Assembly (NCBI RefSeq): GCF_003240565.2
Contig: NZ_CP117256.1
Coordinates: forward strand, 558,001 to 622,000
From: Rhizobium tumorigenes
GTDB taxonomy: Bacteria; Pseudomonadota; Alphaproteobacteria; Rhizobiales; Rhizobiaceae
Length of the DNA stretch: 64,000 bases
Reading direction: 5' to 3'
The notes beneath the pieces are model-generated. The model was not told where the DNA came from and did not search any database. It was given only the letters and a program-made list of their open reading frames with translations. Each line of letters starts with the position of its first letter. Position 1 is the stretch's first letter. The position numbers and the translations under genes are program-made. Positions 27,820 through 36,995 of this stretch are shown in pieces.

Positions 27820-28242
27820 ATGATGAATACCTGGAAAACCGCGGCGACGGCGGCGCTGATGTGCCTTGCCTGCGCCTCGGCCTCGAAGGCCGAAACAATC
27901 AGTTACGCAGATGCTGTGACAACGCTCGCCAACGACTGCGGCGCTGACATCCAGAAGCTTTGCAAGGGATTGAACCTGGGCGGCGGGCGCATTGCCGACT
28001 GCCTGCAGCAGAACGCCGCCAAGGTCTCGCCGACCTGCAAGTCGACGCTTGCAGGAGTTTCGGCGTCCATTTCGAAACGCGAGGAAGCCCAGGCTGCCTA
28101 CTCCAAGATTTGCGCTCACGACATGGTGCAGCATTGCCCGGGGGTGAAGGGAGACGGCAACATGCTGGCCTGCCTGGTGAAGACCTATCGGATCGTCGGA
28201 GCGAAATGCGACGCGGCGATCACCGATGCGGGCTGGCGCTGA
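27820..28242 (+). CDS. Secreted cysteine-rich protein (Cys-rich repeat type)
   Basis: About 140 residues from MMNTWK. Signal peptide AATAALMCLACASASKAE. The mature part contains eight cysteines in two similar blocks (LANDCGADIQKLCKGLNLGG / IADCLQQNAAKVSPTCKSTL and YSKICAHDMVQHCPGVKGDG / MLACLVKTYRIVGAKCDAAI), the pattern of Golgi-apparatus-protein-1-like Cys-rich repeats found in some bacterial periplasmic proteins. Role unknown. The OmpA-like gene follows after 16 bp. Confidence 0.72.
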   Translation: MMNTWKTAATAALMCLACASASKAETISYADAVTTLANDCGADIQKLCKGLNLGGGRIADCLQQNAAKVSPTCKSTLAGVSASISKREEAQAAYSKICAHDMVQHCPGVKGDGNMLACLVKTYRIVGAKCDAAITDAGWR

Positions 28243-28258
28243 CATGAGGAGAGATCAG

Positions 28259-28843
28259 ATGAACAAGTCCACCCTTTCCCTGCTGGCCGCGGTCGCGATG
28301 GCAGCATCGATTGTACCCACCGCAGGCTCCGCGCAGCAGGTCACCGAACAGAGGATCACCTCCAGCCTGGGCAAGCTCACGGGTGCGGCCCCGATTGTCG
28401 ACGTCGAACTTCTTCGACAGGAAGCGGCGGGGGGCGCGGGCAAGCAGATGTCTGGCCTCCCGAACTGGAGCAAAGTAGCCAAGCTTCCGCAGATGGTCGT
28501 TGAGATCGACTTCGTGAACGATAGTGTCGCCATTGAGCCGAAGTCGTACCGCACGCTCGGTCTGATCGCCGACGCGCTGCATCACCCGAACCTGTGGGCC
28601 TACAAGTTCCTGATCGTCGGCCACGCCAGCGCGACCGGCGGTGAGAAGCATAACTTCGATCTCAGCGAGAAGCGCGCTGACGCGATAAAGGAAGCATTGG
28701 CGACAACCTTTGCTGTTCAGCCAGAGCGTCTTTATTCCGTCGGTGTCGGCGAATATTTCCCCATCGATGCTGCCAAGGCCGAGTCCGCAGACAACAGGCG
28801 CGTCCAGCTCTTTAATCTCGGGCTGTTCACCCAGAAGCCATAG
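28259..28843 (+). CDS. OmpA-family peptidoglycan-binding protein
   Basis: 194 residues from ATG 28259, behind GAGGAG. Signal peptide LLAAVAMAASIVPTAGSAQ. The C-terminal OmpA domain is clear: VEIDFVNDSVAIEPKSYRTL, FLIVGHASATGGEKHNFDLS, EKRADAIKEAL, LYSVGVGEYFPID and DNRRVQLFNLG, including the Asp and Arg (SEKRAD) that bind diaminopimelate in the family. There is no barrel domain and no lipobox, so it is probably a soluble periplasmic protein tied to the cell wall. A hairpin follows the stop codon. Confidence 0.87.
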   Translation: MNKSTLSLLAAVAMAASIVPTAGSAQQVTEQRITSSLGKLTGAAPIVDVELLRQEAAGGAGKQMSGLPNWSKVAKLPQMVVEIDFVNDSVAIEPKSYRTLGLIADALHHPNLWAYKFLIVGHASATGGEKHNFDLSEKRADAIKEALATTFAVQPERLYSVGVGEYFPIDAAKAESADNRRVQLFNLGLFTQKP

Positions 28844-28853
28844 TGGCGGGCGG

Positions 28854-28879
28854 CGGAGGGCTACCTAACGGCCCTCCGT
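28854..28879 (+). terminator. Hairpin after the OmpA-like gene
   Basis: CGGAGGG / CCCTCCG arms (28854-28860, 28873-28879) with a 12-base loop, GC rich, followed by GTTCTG. A weak T run makes this a moderate terminator candidate. Confidence 0.45.
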
Positions 28880-28910
28880 TCTGCGGCGATCACGCAATGC
28901 GACAACGAAT

Positions 28911-28939
28911 TTACGTCTGAATTTACCGTAACGTACTTC
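28911..28939 (+). promoter_or_regulatory. 16-bp regulon element upstream of the DUF2092 gene
   Basis: TTTACG half-site at 28911 and the exact core at 28924-28939, 67 bp before the ATG at 29007. Nearly identical over 29 bp to the copy at 27711. Confidence 0.75.
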
Positions 28940-29006
28940 CACGAGCGCCCATTCCTTGCCTTCTGTTCATCGTCCCGCACCGAGGCGGGTGAAAGGAAGG
29001 GAACCG

Positions 29007-29774
29007 ATGAAGGCACGATTTGGCTCGCGGCTTGCCATCCCGACGGCGCTTATGCTGCTCGTCGCGGGAGGCGTACTGGCGAAGGACAGGCCGCCGAAGG
29101 AACCGAAAGTGGAGCCTGCGTCTATCGAGGCTCTCAAGAAAATGGGAGACCATCTCCAGTCGCTCCAGAGTTTCACCATCGAGGCCGGCACCACGAGCGA
29201 GGTCGTTCTCGACGACGGCCAGAAGCTGGAGATAGGCGGCACGGCGACATACGAGGTCAAGCGACCCGACCACCTGCATATCGATCTCGTCACCGACGTG
29301 GTCCACGGCCAACTGATCTACGACGGCAAGACGCTGATCTACGCGTCCCCCGACCAGAAGACCTACGCGCAGGTGCCAGCGCCGCCGACGATCAAGGAGA
29401 CACTCGAGCGGGCGGCGCAGCGCTATGACCTCCAGTTCCCGCTCGCCGACCTGTTCGCCTGGGGAACCAAGGACGCGCCCATAGACATCATCCGCGAGGG
29501 GTTCTTCGTCGGCCACGCGGTCGTGGATGGCAAACAAACAGACCATTGGGCGTTCCGCGGCCCCGATCAGGACGCCGAAATCTGGATTGCCACGGAGGGC
29601 AGCCCGCTGCCTCTGAAGATATCGCTCGTCGATCGGCAGGAAGATACCCGACCGCGCATCACGACCGTCCTGCACTGGACCGAGAACCCCGATATTCCCG
29701 CGGATGCGTTCGAATACAAGCCGCCGGAAGGCTCGGCCAAGATCGGCTTCGTCGGAGAGGAGACCAAGAAATGA
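29007..29774 (+). CDS. Periplasmic DUF2092 family protein
   Basis: 255 residues from ATG 29007, behind AAGGAAGGG. Signal peptide AIPTALMLLVAGGVLAK. The rest matches DUF2092: an early helical stretch (ALKKMGDHLQSLQSFTIEAG), repeated strands (YEVKRPDHLHIDLVTDVVHG, LIYDGKTLIYASPDQKTYAQ) and a C-terminal WTENPDIPADAFEYKPPEGSA. The fold is expected to be LolA/LolB-like, suggesting handling of a lipid or lipoprotein in the periplasm, but no member has a firm role. The stop overlaps the start of the next gene (ATGA). Confidence 0.8.
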   Translation: MKARFGSRLAIPTALMLLVAGGVLAKDRPPKEPKVEPASIEALKKMGDHLQSLQSFTIEAGTTSEVVLDDGQKLEIGGTATYEVKRPDHLHIDLVTDVVHGQLIYDGKTLIYASPDQKTYAQVPAPPTIKETLERAAQRYDLQFPLADLFAWGTKDAPIDIIREGFFVGHAVVDGKQTDHWAFRGPDQDAEIWIATEGSPLPLKISLVDRQEDTRPRITTVLHWTENPDIPADAFEYKPPEGSAKIGFVGEETKK

Positions 29775-30382
29775 AAAAGCCCGGTTTCTTCGTCAGCGCG
29801 CTTCTGGCGACAGCGCTTGTCGTCCCGCAGGTAGCCGAGGCGCGCGGCGGCTTCGGCGGTCGTGTACCGCGCATGAACTTCGGCGGCGGCGGTTTCCACG
29901 GTGGCGGCCTCCACGGCGGAGGGTTCAACGGCCCAGGCCATTTCCAACCGCATTATCGCCCGGCTGGCGGCGGAATGCATCCACCACACGGTCCGGCCCC
30001 GCATCCATCCGGGCATCATCCGCCAAATGGCGGCGGCCATCCGCATCCCCCTGGCCCCGGACCTGGGCCGCATCCCCCAGGGCCGGGACCGCATCCTCCC
30101 GGTCCAGGTCCGCATCCACCCGGGCCTCCCCCTGGCCCACATGGCTGGGGGCCACCACCGCCTCCGGGGCCATACTACCCCGGCTACTGGGGACCGGCTG
30201 CCGCCTGGGGTGCCGCGACAGCGACGGCGATCGCGATCGGTACGGTGGTCGCTACGGTGCCGCCCGAATGCACGAACTACGTCGTCAGCGGCATCACCTA
30301 CAAGGACTGCAGCGGACGTTGGTTCGCGCCGAGGTACAACGGTCACACGGTCGTCTACGTCGCGGTGGCGGACCCTCGGTAA
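29771..30382 (+). CDS. Secreted Gly/Pro/His-rich low-complexity protein
   Basis: 203 residues. Signal peptide FVSALLATALVVPQVAEA. Three zones follow: a Gly-rich zone (FGGGGFHGGGLHGGG), a Pro/His/Gly zone of about 80 residues built from repeats of PGPHPPG, and a C-terminal zone with a hydrophobic Ala-rich helix (AAAWGAATATAIAIGTVVAT) followed by ECTNYVVSGITYKDCSGRWF and an aromatic end. The two Cys in the last zone may pair. His-Pro-rich segments can bind metals or lie in the cell wall. It is translationally coupled to the DUF2092 gene. Similar envelope proteins in rhizobia are uncharacterised. Confidence 0.75.
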   Translation: MKKPGFFVSALLATALVVPQVAEARGGFGGRVPRMNFGGGGFHGGGLHGGGFNGPGHFQPHYRPAGGGMHPPHGPAPHPSGHHPPNGGGHPHPPGPGPGPHPPGPGPHPPGPGPHPPGPPPGPHGWGPPPPPGPYYPGYWGPAAAWGAATATAIAIGTVVATVPPECTNYVVSGITYKDCSGRWFAPRYNGHTVVYVAVADPR

Positions 30383-30390
30383 GAGAAACC

Positions 30391-30430
30391 GCGACATGTG
30401 AGGCGGCGCTTGCGCCGCCTCACATGTCGC
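30391..30430. repeat. Perfect 19-bp inverted repeat, terminator-like
   Basis: Arms at 30391-30409 and 30412-30430, two-base loop TT, no mismatch. It sits 8 bp after the HPG-rich gene stop, and its right arm contains the ATG chosen for the next gene. Without a T run it could be a terminator of the upstream unit, a recombination scar or a block on translation of the downstream ORF. Confidence 0.6.
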
Positions 30431-31308
30431 TCCGGGGCCAGCCAAATACCCACGCGGCCGAGATCGTCTGGAACGCGCGTGCGGACGGGCCTGACGTTAT
30501 ATCCTTCGACGGGATGTTCAACGAAGGCGACAATGCCACTTTCAGGCAGGTAGCGTCCCCCAGCGGACGCGCGGTCATCGTACTGAACAGCGGCGGCGGA
30601 AATCTTGTTGCTGGACTGGAGATCGGGCGCGCCATCCGCCTCAAGGGTTTTGCGACCGCCGTTCCGGCGAACGCACTATGCGCTTCCGCGTGCGCCCTCA
30701 CCTGGCTGGCGGGGTCGCCGCGCCTCCTCGCGGACGACTCGAAACTCGGCTTCCACGCCGCCTATCGGATGATCGACGGCCACGCCTCCGAATACGGCGC
30801 TGCGAACGCCCTAGTGGGGGCCTACCTCAACCAGCTGGGGCTGAGCGACAAAGCGGTCGTCTACGTGACCTCAGCGCCTCCTGAGGGCGTTGAGTGGCTA
30901 ACCGCGGCGACGGCGTCGGACGTCGGTATCGCCTACGAGGCGATCGCTGCGGAAGCCCCGGCGGTATCCGAGCCGAGCATCAAGTTGCCGCGCGACCCGA
31001 TGTCCGCGACGACCATGTTCTATTCCGCCCTCGCCGCCGCCGACGGAGAGGCCGCCTCCGCGATGGTGGTCCCGGAGAAGCGCGGCAAAGGACCATTCAA
31101 CGAGCAGTCGATCCACGCGTTCTACGGTGCCATGGCCGTTCCGATGAAGCTGACCGGCACGACGCTGCGGGGAGCCGACGACGTGCGAGCCTCATATGAG
31201 TATACCACGGATAAGGGGCGCGCGTGCCGGGGACGCGCAGATGTCCAGACAGTCTATGCCTATGGCAGGACCTTGATATCGAAGATTAAGGCGTTGGACG
31301 GCTGTTGA
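30424..31308 (+). CDS. ClpP-like serine protease-fold protein, N-terminus possibly truncated
   Basis: 294 residues from ATG 30424. The ClpP/crotonase-like fold of periplasmic COG3904-type proteins is clear: VIVLNSGGGNLVAGLEIGRA, then ANALCASACALTWLAGSPRL (the serine after Ala-Ser-Ala-Cys style motif) and KLGFHAAYRM (His). The expected signal peptide is missing: the ORF starts inside the right arm of a perfect palindrome, so the natural 5' end may have been lost. The C-terminal 90 residues (TMFYSALAAADGEAASAMVV onward) look like a separate SnoaL/NTF2-like or YARHG-type extension. Last gene before the tns operon, which is convergent. Confidence 0.68.
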   Translation: MSLRGQPNTHAAEIVWNARADGPDVISFDGMFNEGDNATFRQVASPSGRAVIVLNSGGGNLVAGLEIGRAIRLKGFATAVPANALCASACALTWLAGSPRLLADDSKLGFHAAYRMIDGHASEYGAANALVGAYLNQLGLSDKAVVYVTSAPPEGVEWLTAATASDVGIAYEAIAAEAPAVSEPSIKLPRDPMSATTMFYSALAAADGEAASAMVVPEKRGKGPFNEQSIHAFYGAMAVPMKLTGTTLRGADDVRASYEYTTDKGRACRGRADVQTVYAYGRTLISKIKALDGC

Positions 31309-31444
31309 TGGCATGCGCCTACCAGCGCCAGCACGCACCCTTTCGCCTCCCCTCAATGTTTCGGCTAGTGATCACTTATGCGAACATCTAGCCTGCCGCC
31401 GACCATCATCGACCTCGTTCTCACCCGCATTCGGTCGGGCCGAC

Positions 31445-33646
31445 CTATACATCGAGGACCGGCGGCGGGAGACCTTCCCTACCGGGTCCCCTATGCTGCC
31501 TCCACTGCTTCATTCTGGCCGAGCAAGCGGCGGACTTTGCTTTATCTCGCTCGTTCTTTTCGATCAACGCAGAGAACAAGTCTTTGAAGGTCTCCATATG
31601 GATGTCGTCGTCGATATTGAACGTAAATTGTCGACCTCCCATCTTAGTAGGAGAAAGTTTCGCCGCCATCTGTCTTGTTTTCGAGAAGTAATGAAATTTC
31701 ACGGCCTTCTGGCTGTACGATGTCGCACACCAGCAGCCGCCAAACGGGAACTTGCGAGGGGCGCGCAACATTGGAAACTCTCTTTCGGCGGCGGCGAGCA
31801 TCCCGGACCACAACGTCTGTAGCTCGGGCACATCCAAATCCAACAACTGCCGGCCCAGCCCCAGCGCGGCGGTAACGTCGGACTTCTTGTAAAACGAATT
31901 CCTCGTCTTGCCGACGCTGATTTTCACTACGGGTCGTACGCCTGCGGCATCGAGACGCTTGAGCGCTGTATTCAACCTAACATCAAGCATCTCGGCGACC
32001 GGATATACGGTGATGTGTTCCGAGGCAAAACGTTCGACATCGGATCGGTAAAATACGCGCTTACCGTCGTGGGCGATGAAAAATTTGATCGCGCCGACGT
32101 CAGTGAGGCATCGCAGGCATCGATTGGCGACGCCGAGGATTTTCGCTGCCTCTATCGCCCTGATCTCATCTTGGCCGATTTTATATCGGTCAATTCTGCG
32201 GTAGATTTCGCTGTCGCAATTTACTACGAGGCCGCGAAAGCCCAGTTCCGGGCGTGCGAAACTGACCACTTCGACCTTGCCGTTCAAAACGTCGATCGCG
32301 AGACGACCACTTCTTTTGTCTCGCGCCATGGCGGTGAACGGCCTGCCTACGCCATAGCGTTGGGTACGGGGAAGTTCGTTGAGCCGACGCAGGATTTCCT
32401 CCGCGTCCGCGCGATTGAACCATGGCCCTGGCCTTCCCCTGATGCCCCCTCTGTAAATTCGGACAAAGCCCGGCTGGATCAACGGGACATAGGTTCCGAG
32501 GCCGATGATGCTCCGCAACTCGTCTTTATCGATTAGCTTGTCGAGGAATTTCTCCACGATCGGGAGATCGACCTTGGCAAGGCCGCGCCGACGGTTGAGC
32601 TTGCGGGCCGGCTCGACAAGGCCGAGTTCCTTCACGATGAATGAAAGTGTATTCACGTCGAGACGTAAAGTCGGAGCGACGACATCCAGTGCGATACGAT
32701 CCGAGACGACATAATCATCCGTGATCTCGCGAGGTGAACCTTTCAGAGCGGCGTTCGCGGCATGTAGGGCGTCCAGAAGCAACCGATCAATTTTGTTGCG
32801 ACCCAACTTGATATGCCGATAGGCCCAAGTGAAAATGGTACCGATGTCGCGCTCCAGCTTGTGTGGTGGAACGCAGCTCTTGGCCCATTCGATAAGGGTT
32901 CTGGTAAGATGGGCAGGACCAGAGGAAAACGCCTGAAAACCCATCTCCGCTTCTTCTGCGGTAACAGGAGCCGTCACAAGCCATTGCCAGTTCCTAGATA
33001 GCAGTCGTCCGATATCGGAAACGGCGTCGATGACGTCGCAAAGTGGAAGAGGATCGAGGGTCGGTACAGCGAATCGGTCCTCGCAGTCGAGACGGCCGAG
33101 CACGTAGTGATAGAAGCCGCCGACTCTTAGGTTTCGGGGCATCTGCACCGTGCCCTCGTTGAACACGTCGCTATAGCCTGTCCTGTAGTTCATAATGGGC
33201 TCGCCTGAGGCGAGCACGCTTTCGATAGGGAGCCCGTGGTATGGGCAGCGTTCAAACACTGTCAGGTCGAACCAGATGCGACGATGGTCGGACTCGTGGA
33301 GGCAAGCACGGCACCAGCGACGACGCGACAGGCTGGCGTCCTCGTTGTTGACTACCTCTCCCCGCAGGAACACGCGGCTGGTTGAGTACTTAGCCTGCCG
33401 TGGCTCCACCGTCACGACGGATCGCCTGAGGTGCACCTTTACCGTGTGCGGGAAAGGATATTTCTCGAGGAAAGCAAGGGCATCCGCATGGTTGAGAACC
33501 CTGAGGTCGTTCAGTTCGCAGAAGCGGAGCATGTTGTGCTCGCCTTCTTCCTGCACCATGCGACAGAAGAAGCCGAGTGCGGACTCGTCGCGAAAGGGCA
33601 CCAGGGTCCAGCTATAGAACCCAAAGTGTGGCAAGTGATGCATCAT
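31445..33646 (-). CDS. tniQ: TniQ/TnsD-family target-selection protein
   Basis: 733 residues. The N-terminal TniQ region opens with FGFYSWTLVPFRDESALGFF and holds the zinc finger C112-x2-C115 ... C134-x2-H137 (WCRACLHE, RCPYHGLP). The long C-terminal part (about residues 300-733) contains helix-turn-helix-like stretches (AAKILGVANRCLRCLTDVGA, ISVGKTRNSFYKKSDVTAAL), as in TnsD proteins that bind a fixed attachment site. It is translated after TnsC with a 4-bp overlap. No cas genes or CRISPR repeats lie nearby, so this is not a CRISPR-associated transposon. Expected to direct the element to its target. Confidence 0.85.
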   Translation of the reverse strand: MMHHLPHFGFYSWTLVPFRDESALGFFCRMVQEEGEHNMLRFCELNDLRVLNHADALAFLEKYPFPHTVKVHLRRSVVTVEPRQAKYSTSRVFLRGEVVNNEDASLSRRRWCRACLHESDHRRIWFDLTVFERCPYHGLPIESVLASGEPIMNYRTGYSDVFNEGTVQMPRNLRVGGFYHYVLGRLDCEDRFAVPTLDPLPLCDVIDAVSDIGRLLSRNWQWLVTAPVTAEEAEMGFQAFSSGPAHLTRTLIEWAKSCVPPHKLERDIGTIFTWAYRHIKLGRNKIDRLLLDALHAANAALKGSPREITDDYVVSDRIALDVVAPTLRLDVNTLSFIVKELGLVEPARKLNRRRGLAKVDLPIVEKFLDKLIDKDELRSIIGLGTYVPLIQPGFVRIYRGGIRGRPGPWFNRADAEEILRRLNELPRTQRYGVGRPFTAMARDKRSGRLAIDVLNGKVEVVSFARPELGFRGLVVNCDSEIYRRIDRYKIGQDEIRAIEAAKILGVANRCLRCLTDVGAIKFFIAHDGKRVFYRSDVERFASEHITVYPVAEMLDVRLNTALKRLDAAGVRPVVKISVGKTRNSFYKKSDVTAALGLGRQLLDLDVPELQTLWSGMLAAAEREFPMLRAPRKFPFGGCWCATSYSQKAVKFHYFSKTRQMAAKLSPTKMGGRQFTFNIDDDIHMETFKDLFSALIEKNERDKAKSAACSARMKQWRQHRGPGREGLPPPVLDV

Positions 33647-34632
33647 ACATATCCCTCGTTGTCGTTGTCGTCTTCATCCGGCTCGACGCTCTTTCCTTCA
33701 AGATCGAAGAGCGCTTGACGCATATGATGGGTTTCGATCCTGTCGGCTCCAGCTTCGATTGCCGCATAAGCAGCGGGCCTGACCAGGTTCATCGTCAACG
33801 GGATCGATCCGTCGCTGTAATCCAGCAGGTCGTCGTAGAAGGGTTTCCTGGAGAGGCCGGAAAGCCTGAGGAATGGCAATCGTTCGTCGACTGCCATCAA
33901 GAACATCGCGTAGAATTCCTTGCCCTTCGCGCTGGTCGGGTCGAAGCTTTTCACCGTTGCGTGCGGAAAGCCCCGGCCTTTGATTTCCTTTCGTCCCGAA
34001 ATGGCCATACGGACGGAGCGCGGCCCCACCAGGAAGACGTTGCCGATGCGTTTGTCTCCGAAGCCCTTGATAAGCGAGAAGAACGAAGCGGCGGCCGTGC
34101 CACCTTTGTTGATCGGCTCGTGCGCGTCATCGATCACGAGCAGCCGCGTTTTGACTTTTGCCATTCGCTCGAGCGCCGCGTTATTAATATCGGCTACCGA
34201 GATGTTCGATCTCGGAGGCCGTCCCGTCATCGTCAAAATTTCCCGGGCTGCTGACTTGGCATCCCAGTCCCCTGTGGCGCGCAGGTAGATTGACGGGTAA
34301 TACTTTTGTCCTTCGCCGTCGTAGGATGGAAATTTTCGCAGGTAGTTCTGGATCAGGCAGGACTTGCCGGTTCGGAATTCGCCGATCAGCCCTCCGATGC
34401 TTCCGACGCCGGTGATGCCGAGCTTCGCGTTGCGCATGTGAAATCGGCCGATCATCTTCATGCCAGCGAGAAAGCGCGGGTACTCGTAAACGAGATGTTC
34501 GACCATATCGATGCGGACAGGTTCCGGTAACGCGGCGGCGTCTGCCCGTTCCCGGGGTGTGCGGAACGCGGTCGTGTGGATTTTGATCCTGTAGAAATCG
34601 GTCGGGTCTTCGTCGTCGGTCATCAGTTCCAT
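33643..34632 (-). CDS. tnsC: TnsC/TniB-family AAA+ transposition regulator
   Basis: 329 residues. Walker A GEFRTGKSC (84-92), Walker B RLLVIDDAHE (about 163-172), and a sensor region GNVFLVGPRSVRMAIS. TnsC forms filaments on DNA, links TniQ to the transposase and gives target immunity. The start overlaps the tnsB stop by 10 bp and the end overlaps tniQ. The acidic C-terminus (EPDEDDNDNEG) may contact the transposase or TniQ. Confidence 0.88.
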   Translation of the reverse strand: MELMTDDEDPTDFYRIKIHTTAFRTPRERADAAALPEPVRIDMVEHLVYEYPRFLAGMKMIGRFHMRNAKLGITGVGSIGGLIGEFRTGKSCLIQNYLRKFPSYDGEGQKYYPSIYLRATGDWDAKSAAREILTMTGRPPRSNISVADINNAALERMAKVKTRLLVIDDAHEPINKGGTAAASFFSLIKGFGDKRIGNVFLVGPRSVRMAISGRKEIKGRGFPHATVKSFDPTSAKGKEFYAMFLMAVDERLPFLRLSGLSRKPFYDDLLDYSDGSIPLTMNLVRPAAYAAIEAGADRIETHHMRQALFDLEGKSVEPDEDDNDNEGYV

Positions 34633-36995
34633 CCCTCGTGCCGCCTGCGCAGCGCCTCGACGTCGAAATCTTCGTCGCCGTCGGTGCCTTCGTGGTCGAT
34701 CCCCGGGTCCGGTGACGCGTGTGGCAGCGCCGTATGCGACTGAGCAACGGCCAAAGGGTCGCTCCGTTGGAGTTCGCCGTGCTCGTCCGCAATCCAGATC
34801 ATGTCCGGCGTCTCGCCGCCTGGGCGGGGCGCTGCGGTCGGAGACCGATTGACCTCGGGCGGCTCAAAGGGGTTTTCCGGGTCGAGATAGTCCGAGCTGA
34901 CAGACGCGCTGGTGGTCACGTCCACGACGCGGCCAAGCTCGGTCTTCTCTTTCAGGTCGCTGAACCAGGCAAGAAATTCCTCGCGAGGTCGCTTGGTCTT
35001 CATCGCCAGCACCATGTCCTTCTGGTCGTCATCCATGCGGGCCGCGGCACGCTCCAGATCGCTCACGCCCGTGATGGCGGTTTTCATGACGCGGTTGTGA
35101 TGCTGGATGGCGGCCTCGTGCTGGAGGCGGGTACGGCCGGTCGCGTACTCCCTGTCGGCTTCGCAGATCGGCACGGCGACGACGCTGTTTCGGTCATACG
35201 GGTTTTCCACAAAGAGGACAGAGATGTCCGACGGGTCCAGATGCCCCTTGTAATCGACCGTCAGGATTCGCCTGCCCCGTCCCTCTTCGGTTTCCCGTTC
35301 GCGGTGCGAAGGGTGAGCGCTGATGGCGAGGAGATCGTCGGACGTGTACATGAGCCAGTTGTGGACAATGGTGTTACCGCCGCGAATGCGAAGACCGTCC
35401 GCCTTGGCACCCGCGGTGCGGACCAGTTCGTCATAGATGATGACCGTGCGGTTTTTGACCGTCATGATGCTCTTGTTCCACAGGTCGGTGGAGGTCTCCG
35501 CACCCCGCCTGAAGCCACTGAGAGGCCGGGCGTGGACATGCGTGCAGATGAACTGCATGATCTTCGCGTCGAGCTGGTCCATATCGATGTAGGGGACGCC
35601 CTTGTTCTTCTCGTCGTCGAAGCGATCCCGGTCCTTCGGACTCTTCTCGACTGACCCCGGCAGGTTGTGGATGACCTGCCGGTCCTGCTTTCCGAAGAAC
35701 TGCTCGACACCTGCCTTGTCGGTAGGACGGTAGACCCGGGCCTTGAAGACCTTGATCCCCAGGTCGTCGCCCAGCTTCATGACGGCGGCGGAGATGAGCG
35801 TGGCGGCGTTGTCGACGATCAGGATGCAGGGATACCCGTACATCGGGTAGAGCCACTTCGGATAACGGCGCATATCCTTGGGGAAGATGCTTCGCTTGAA
35901 ACCATGCCAAACGGCGTCGAACGACTCGTTGCCGAAGAACACCGCATAGCCGAGCACCGAACCGGTGGCGCGGTCGCGGAAAAGGATAAGCTTCGGACGC
36001 CCGTAGACGAACCTGTAGCGGTTGTCGAAGGCGATCACGTTGAGTTCGGCGTAATCGACGTCGACGATGTCGAGACAATTCAACGGCGGGATTCGGGCGG
36101 CCCTGTGACGGTAAGCGTTTTTGGCCGCCTCTGGACCCACTTCAAGACGCAGGGCGTCATACCGATTTAAGTCGCCCAGACGGTTATAGAACCAGGTTTT
36201 CGACGGGCGCAGATTGCCGTTGCCGTCGACGACCTCGTCATAGAGGTGCCGATGTTCGGGTTCCTTGAGAACCGTGATCAGGAATACCTTGAAGTCGGCG
36301 AGAATGGGTCTCTGCGACGACTTCATGATGAGCAGACAGTCCCTGACAAGTTCTTCGAACTCCTTGGTATAATCGCCATCCGTTTTGCCGGTCGATACGG
36401 CCTTCACGAAAACGCTCAGGTCGACGGCTGATTGCTTGCGCCAGATATTCCAGTACTTGCGCACCGTCGCCGTCGTCAGCGGTTCCTTATCCTCGATTTC
36501 CTCCGCATAGATGGCGATCGCGCGCTCGAACGTGCCGGTCGTCGGAAAATCCTTTCCCTCTTCCCACGCTAAATCAACGGCCGCCTTCACATAGCCGCGG
36601 TTGCGTTTAGCTTCTGCCTCCTGCCCAGGCGTCAGCGAGATGGCCGAGCCCGCAAGAAGACCCTTCCTAAAGGCGGTCGGCAACTTGAGGCGGTTTTCCC
36701 TGTCCAGCTCCGCCAGTTGCCAGTCCGAAAGCTCGACGAATTCCCCTGAGGTCAGGCTCTGGCAAAGAAGCACTCGTCCGCGTTTCGCGTCGATCCGCGC
36801 GGAGACAACGGCGAAGTCGCCGCAGATACGCCTGCTGGGGCTGAGGACTTCGAACCGTGAACTCGCAGGCAGATCGAACGGCTGTGCGGGGCCTTCCCGC
36901 TCGCCCGGCGGCGGAATCTCAAGCATGCCCGTCATCGAGGCGACGATACGGTTCGCTCCGGCGATGAGGGCCGAAGGTCTTTGAAAGTAGGTCAT
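34623..36995 (-). CDS. tnsB: TnsB DDE transposase
   Basis: 790 residues. Residues 1-300 contain DNA-binding parts. The integrase core is recognisable by LDIVDVDYAEL (first Asp at 312 or 314), ILIVDNAATL (D395) and DKAGVEQFFG (E431). The 35 residues between D395 and E431 match the D(35)E spacing of the family. A Mu-type beta-barrel region follows. TnsB binds repeated sites at the element ends and makes the 3' cuts and joins. The tail (EALRRRHEGWN) probably contacts TnsC. It overlaps tnsA by 4 bp. Confidence 0.9.
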   Translation of the reverse strand: MTYFQRPSALIAGANRIVASMTGMLEIPPPGEREGPAQPFDLPASSRFEVLSPSRRICGDFAVVSARIDAKRGRVLLCQSLTSGEFVELSDWQLAELDRENRLKLPTAFRKGLLAGSAISLTPGQEAEAKRNRGYVKAAVDLAWEEGKDFPTTGTFERAIAIYAEEIEDKEPLTTATVRKYWNIWRKQSAVDLSVFVKAVSTGKTDGDYTKEFEELVRDCLLIMKSSQRPILADFKVFLITVLKEPEHRHLYDEVVDGNGNLRPSKTWFYNRLGDLNRYDALRLEVGPEAAKNAYRHRAARIPPLNCLDIVDVDYAELNVIAFDNRYRFVYGRPKLILFRDRATGSVLGYAVFFGNESFDAVWHGFKRSIFPKDMRRYPKWLYPMYGYPCILIVDNAATLISAAVMKLGDDLGIKVFKARVYRPTDKAGVEQFFGKQDRQVIHNLPGSVEKSPKDRDRFDDEKNKGVPYIDMDQLDAKIMQFICTHVHARPLSGFRRGAETSTDLWNKSIMTVKNRTVIIYDELVRTAGAKADGLRIRGGNTIVHNWLMYTSDDLLAISAHPSHRERETEEGRGRRILTVDYKGHLDPSDISVLFVENPYDRNSVVAVPICEADREYATGRTRLQHEAAIQHHNRVMKTAITGVSDLERAAARMDDDQKDMVLAMKTKRPREEFLAWFSDLKEKTELGRVVDVTTSASVSSDYLDPENPFEPPEVNRSPTAAPRPGGETPDMIWIADEHGELQRSDPLAVAQSHTALPHASPDPGIDHEGTDGDEDFDVEALRRRHEGWN

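Noticed and set aside
30030..30180. Repeat array resembling CRISPR or a minisatellite
   Set aside because: The periodicity is that of PGPHPPG codons inside a coding frame, with no unique spacers.
31378..31587. 69-codon plus-strand ORF between the ClpP-like gene and tniQ
   Set aside because: Basic, composition-driven translation overlapping the tniQ 3' end; no ribosome binding site.
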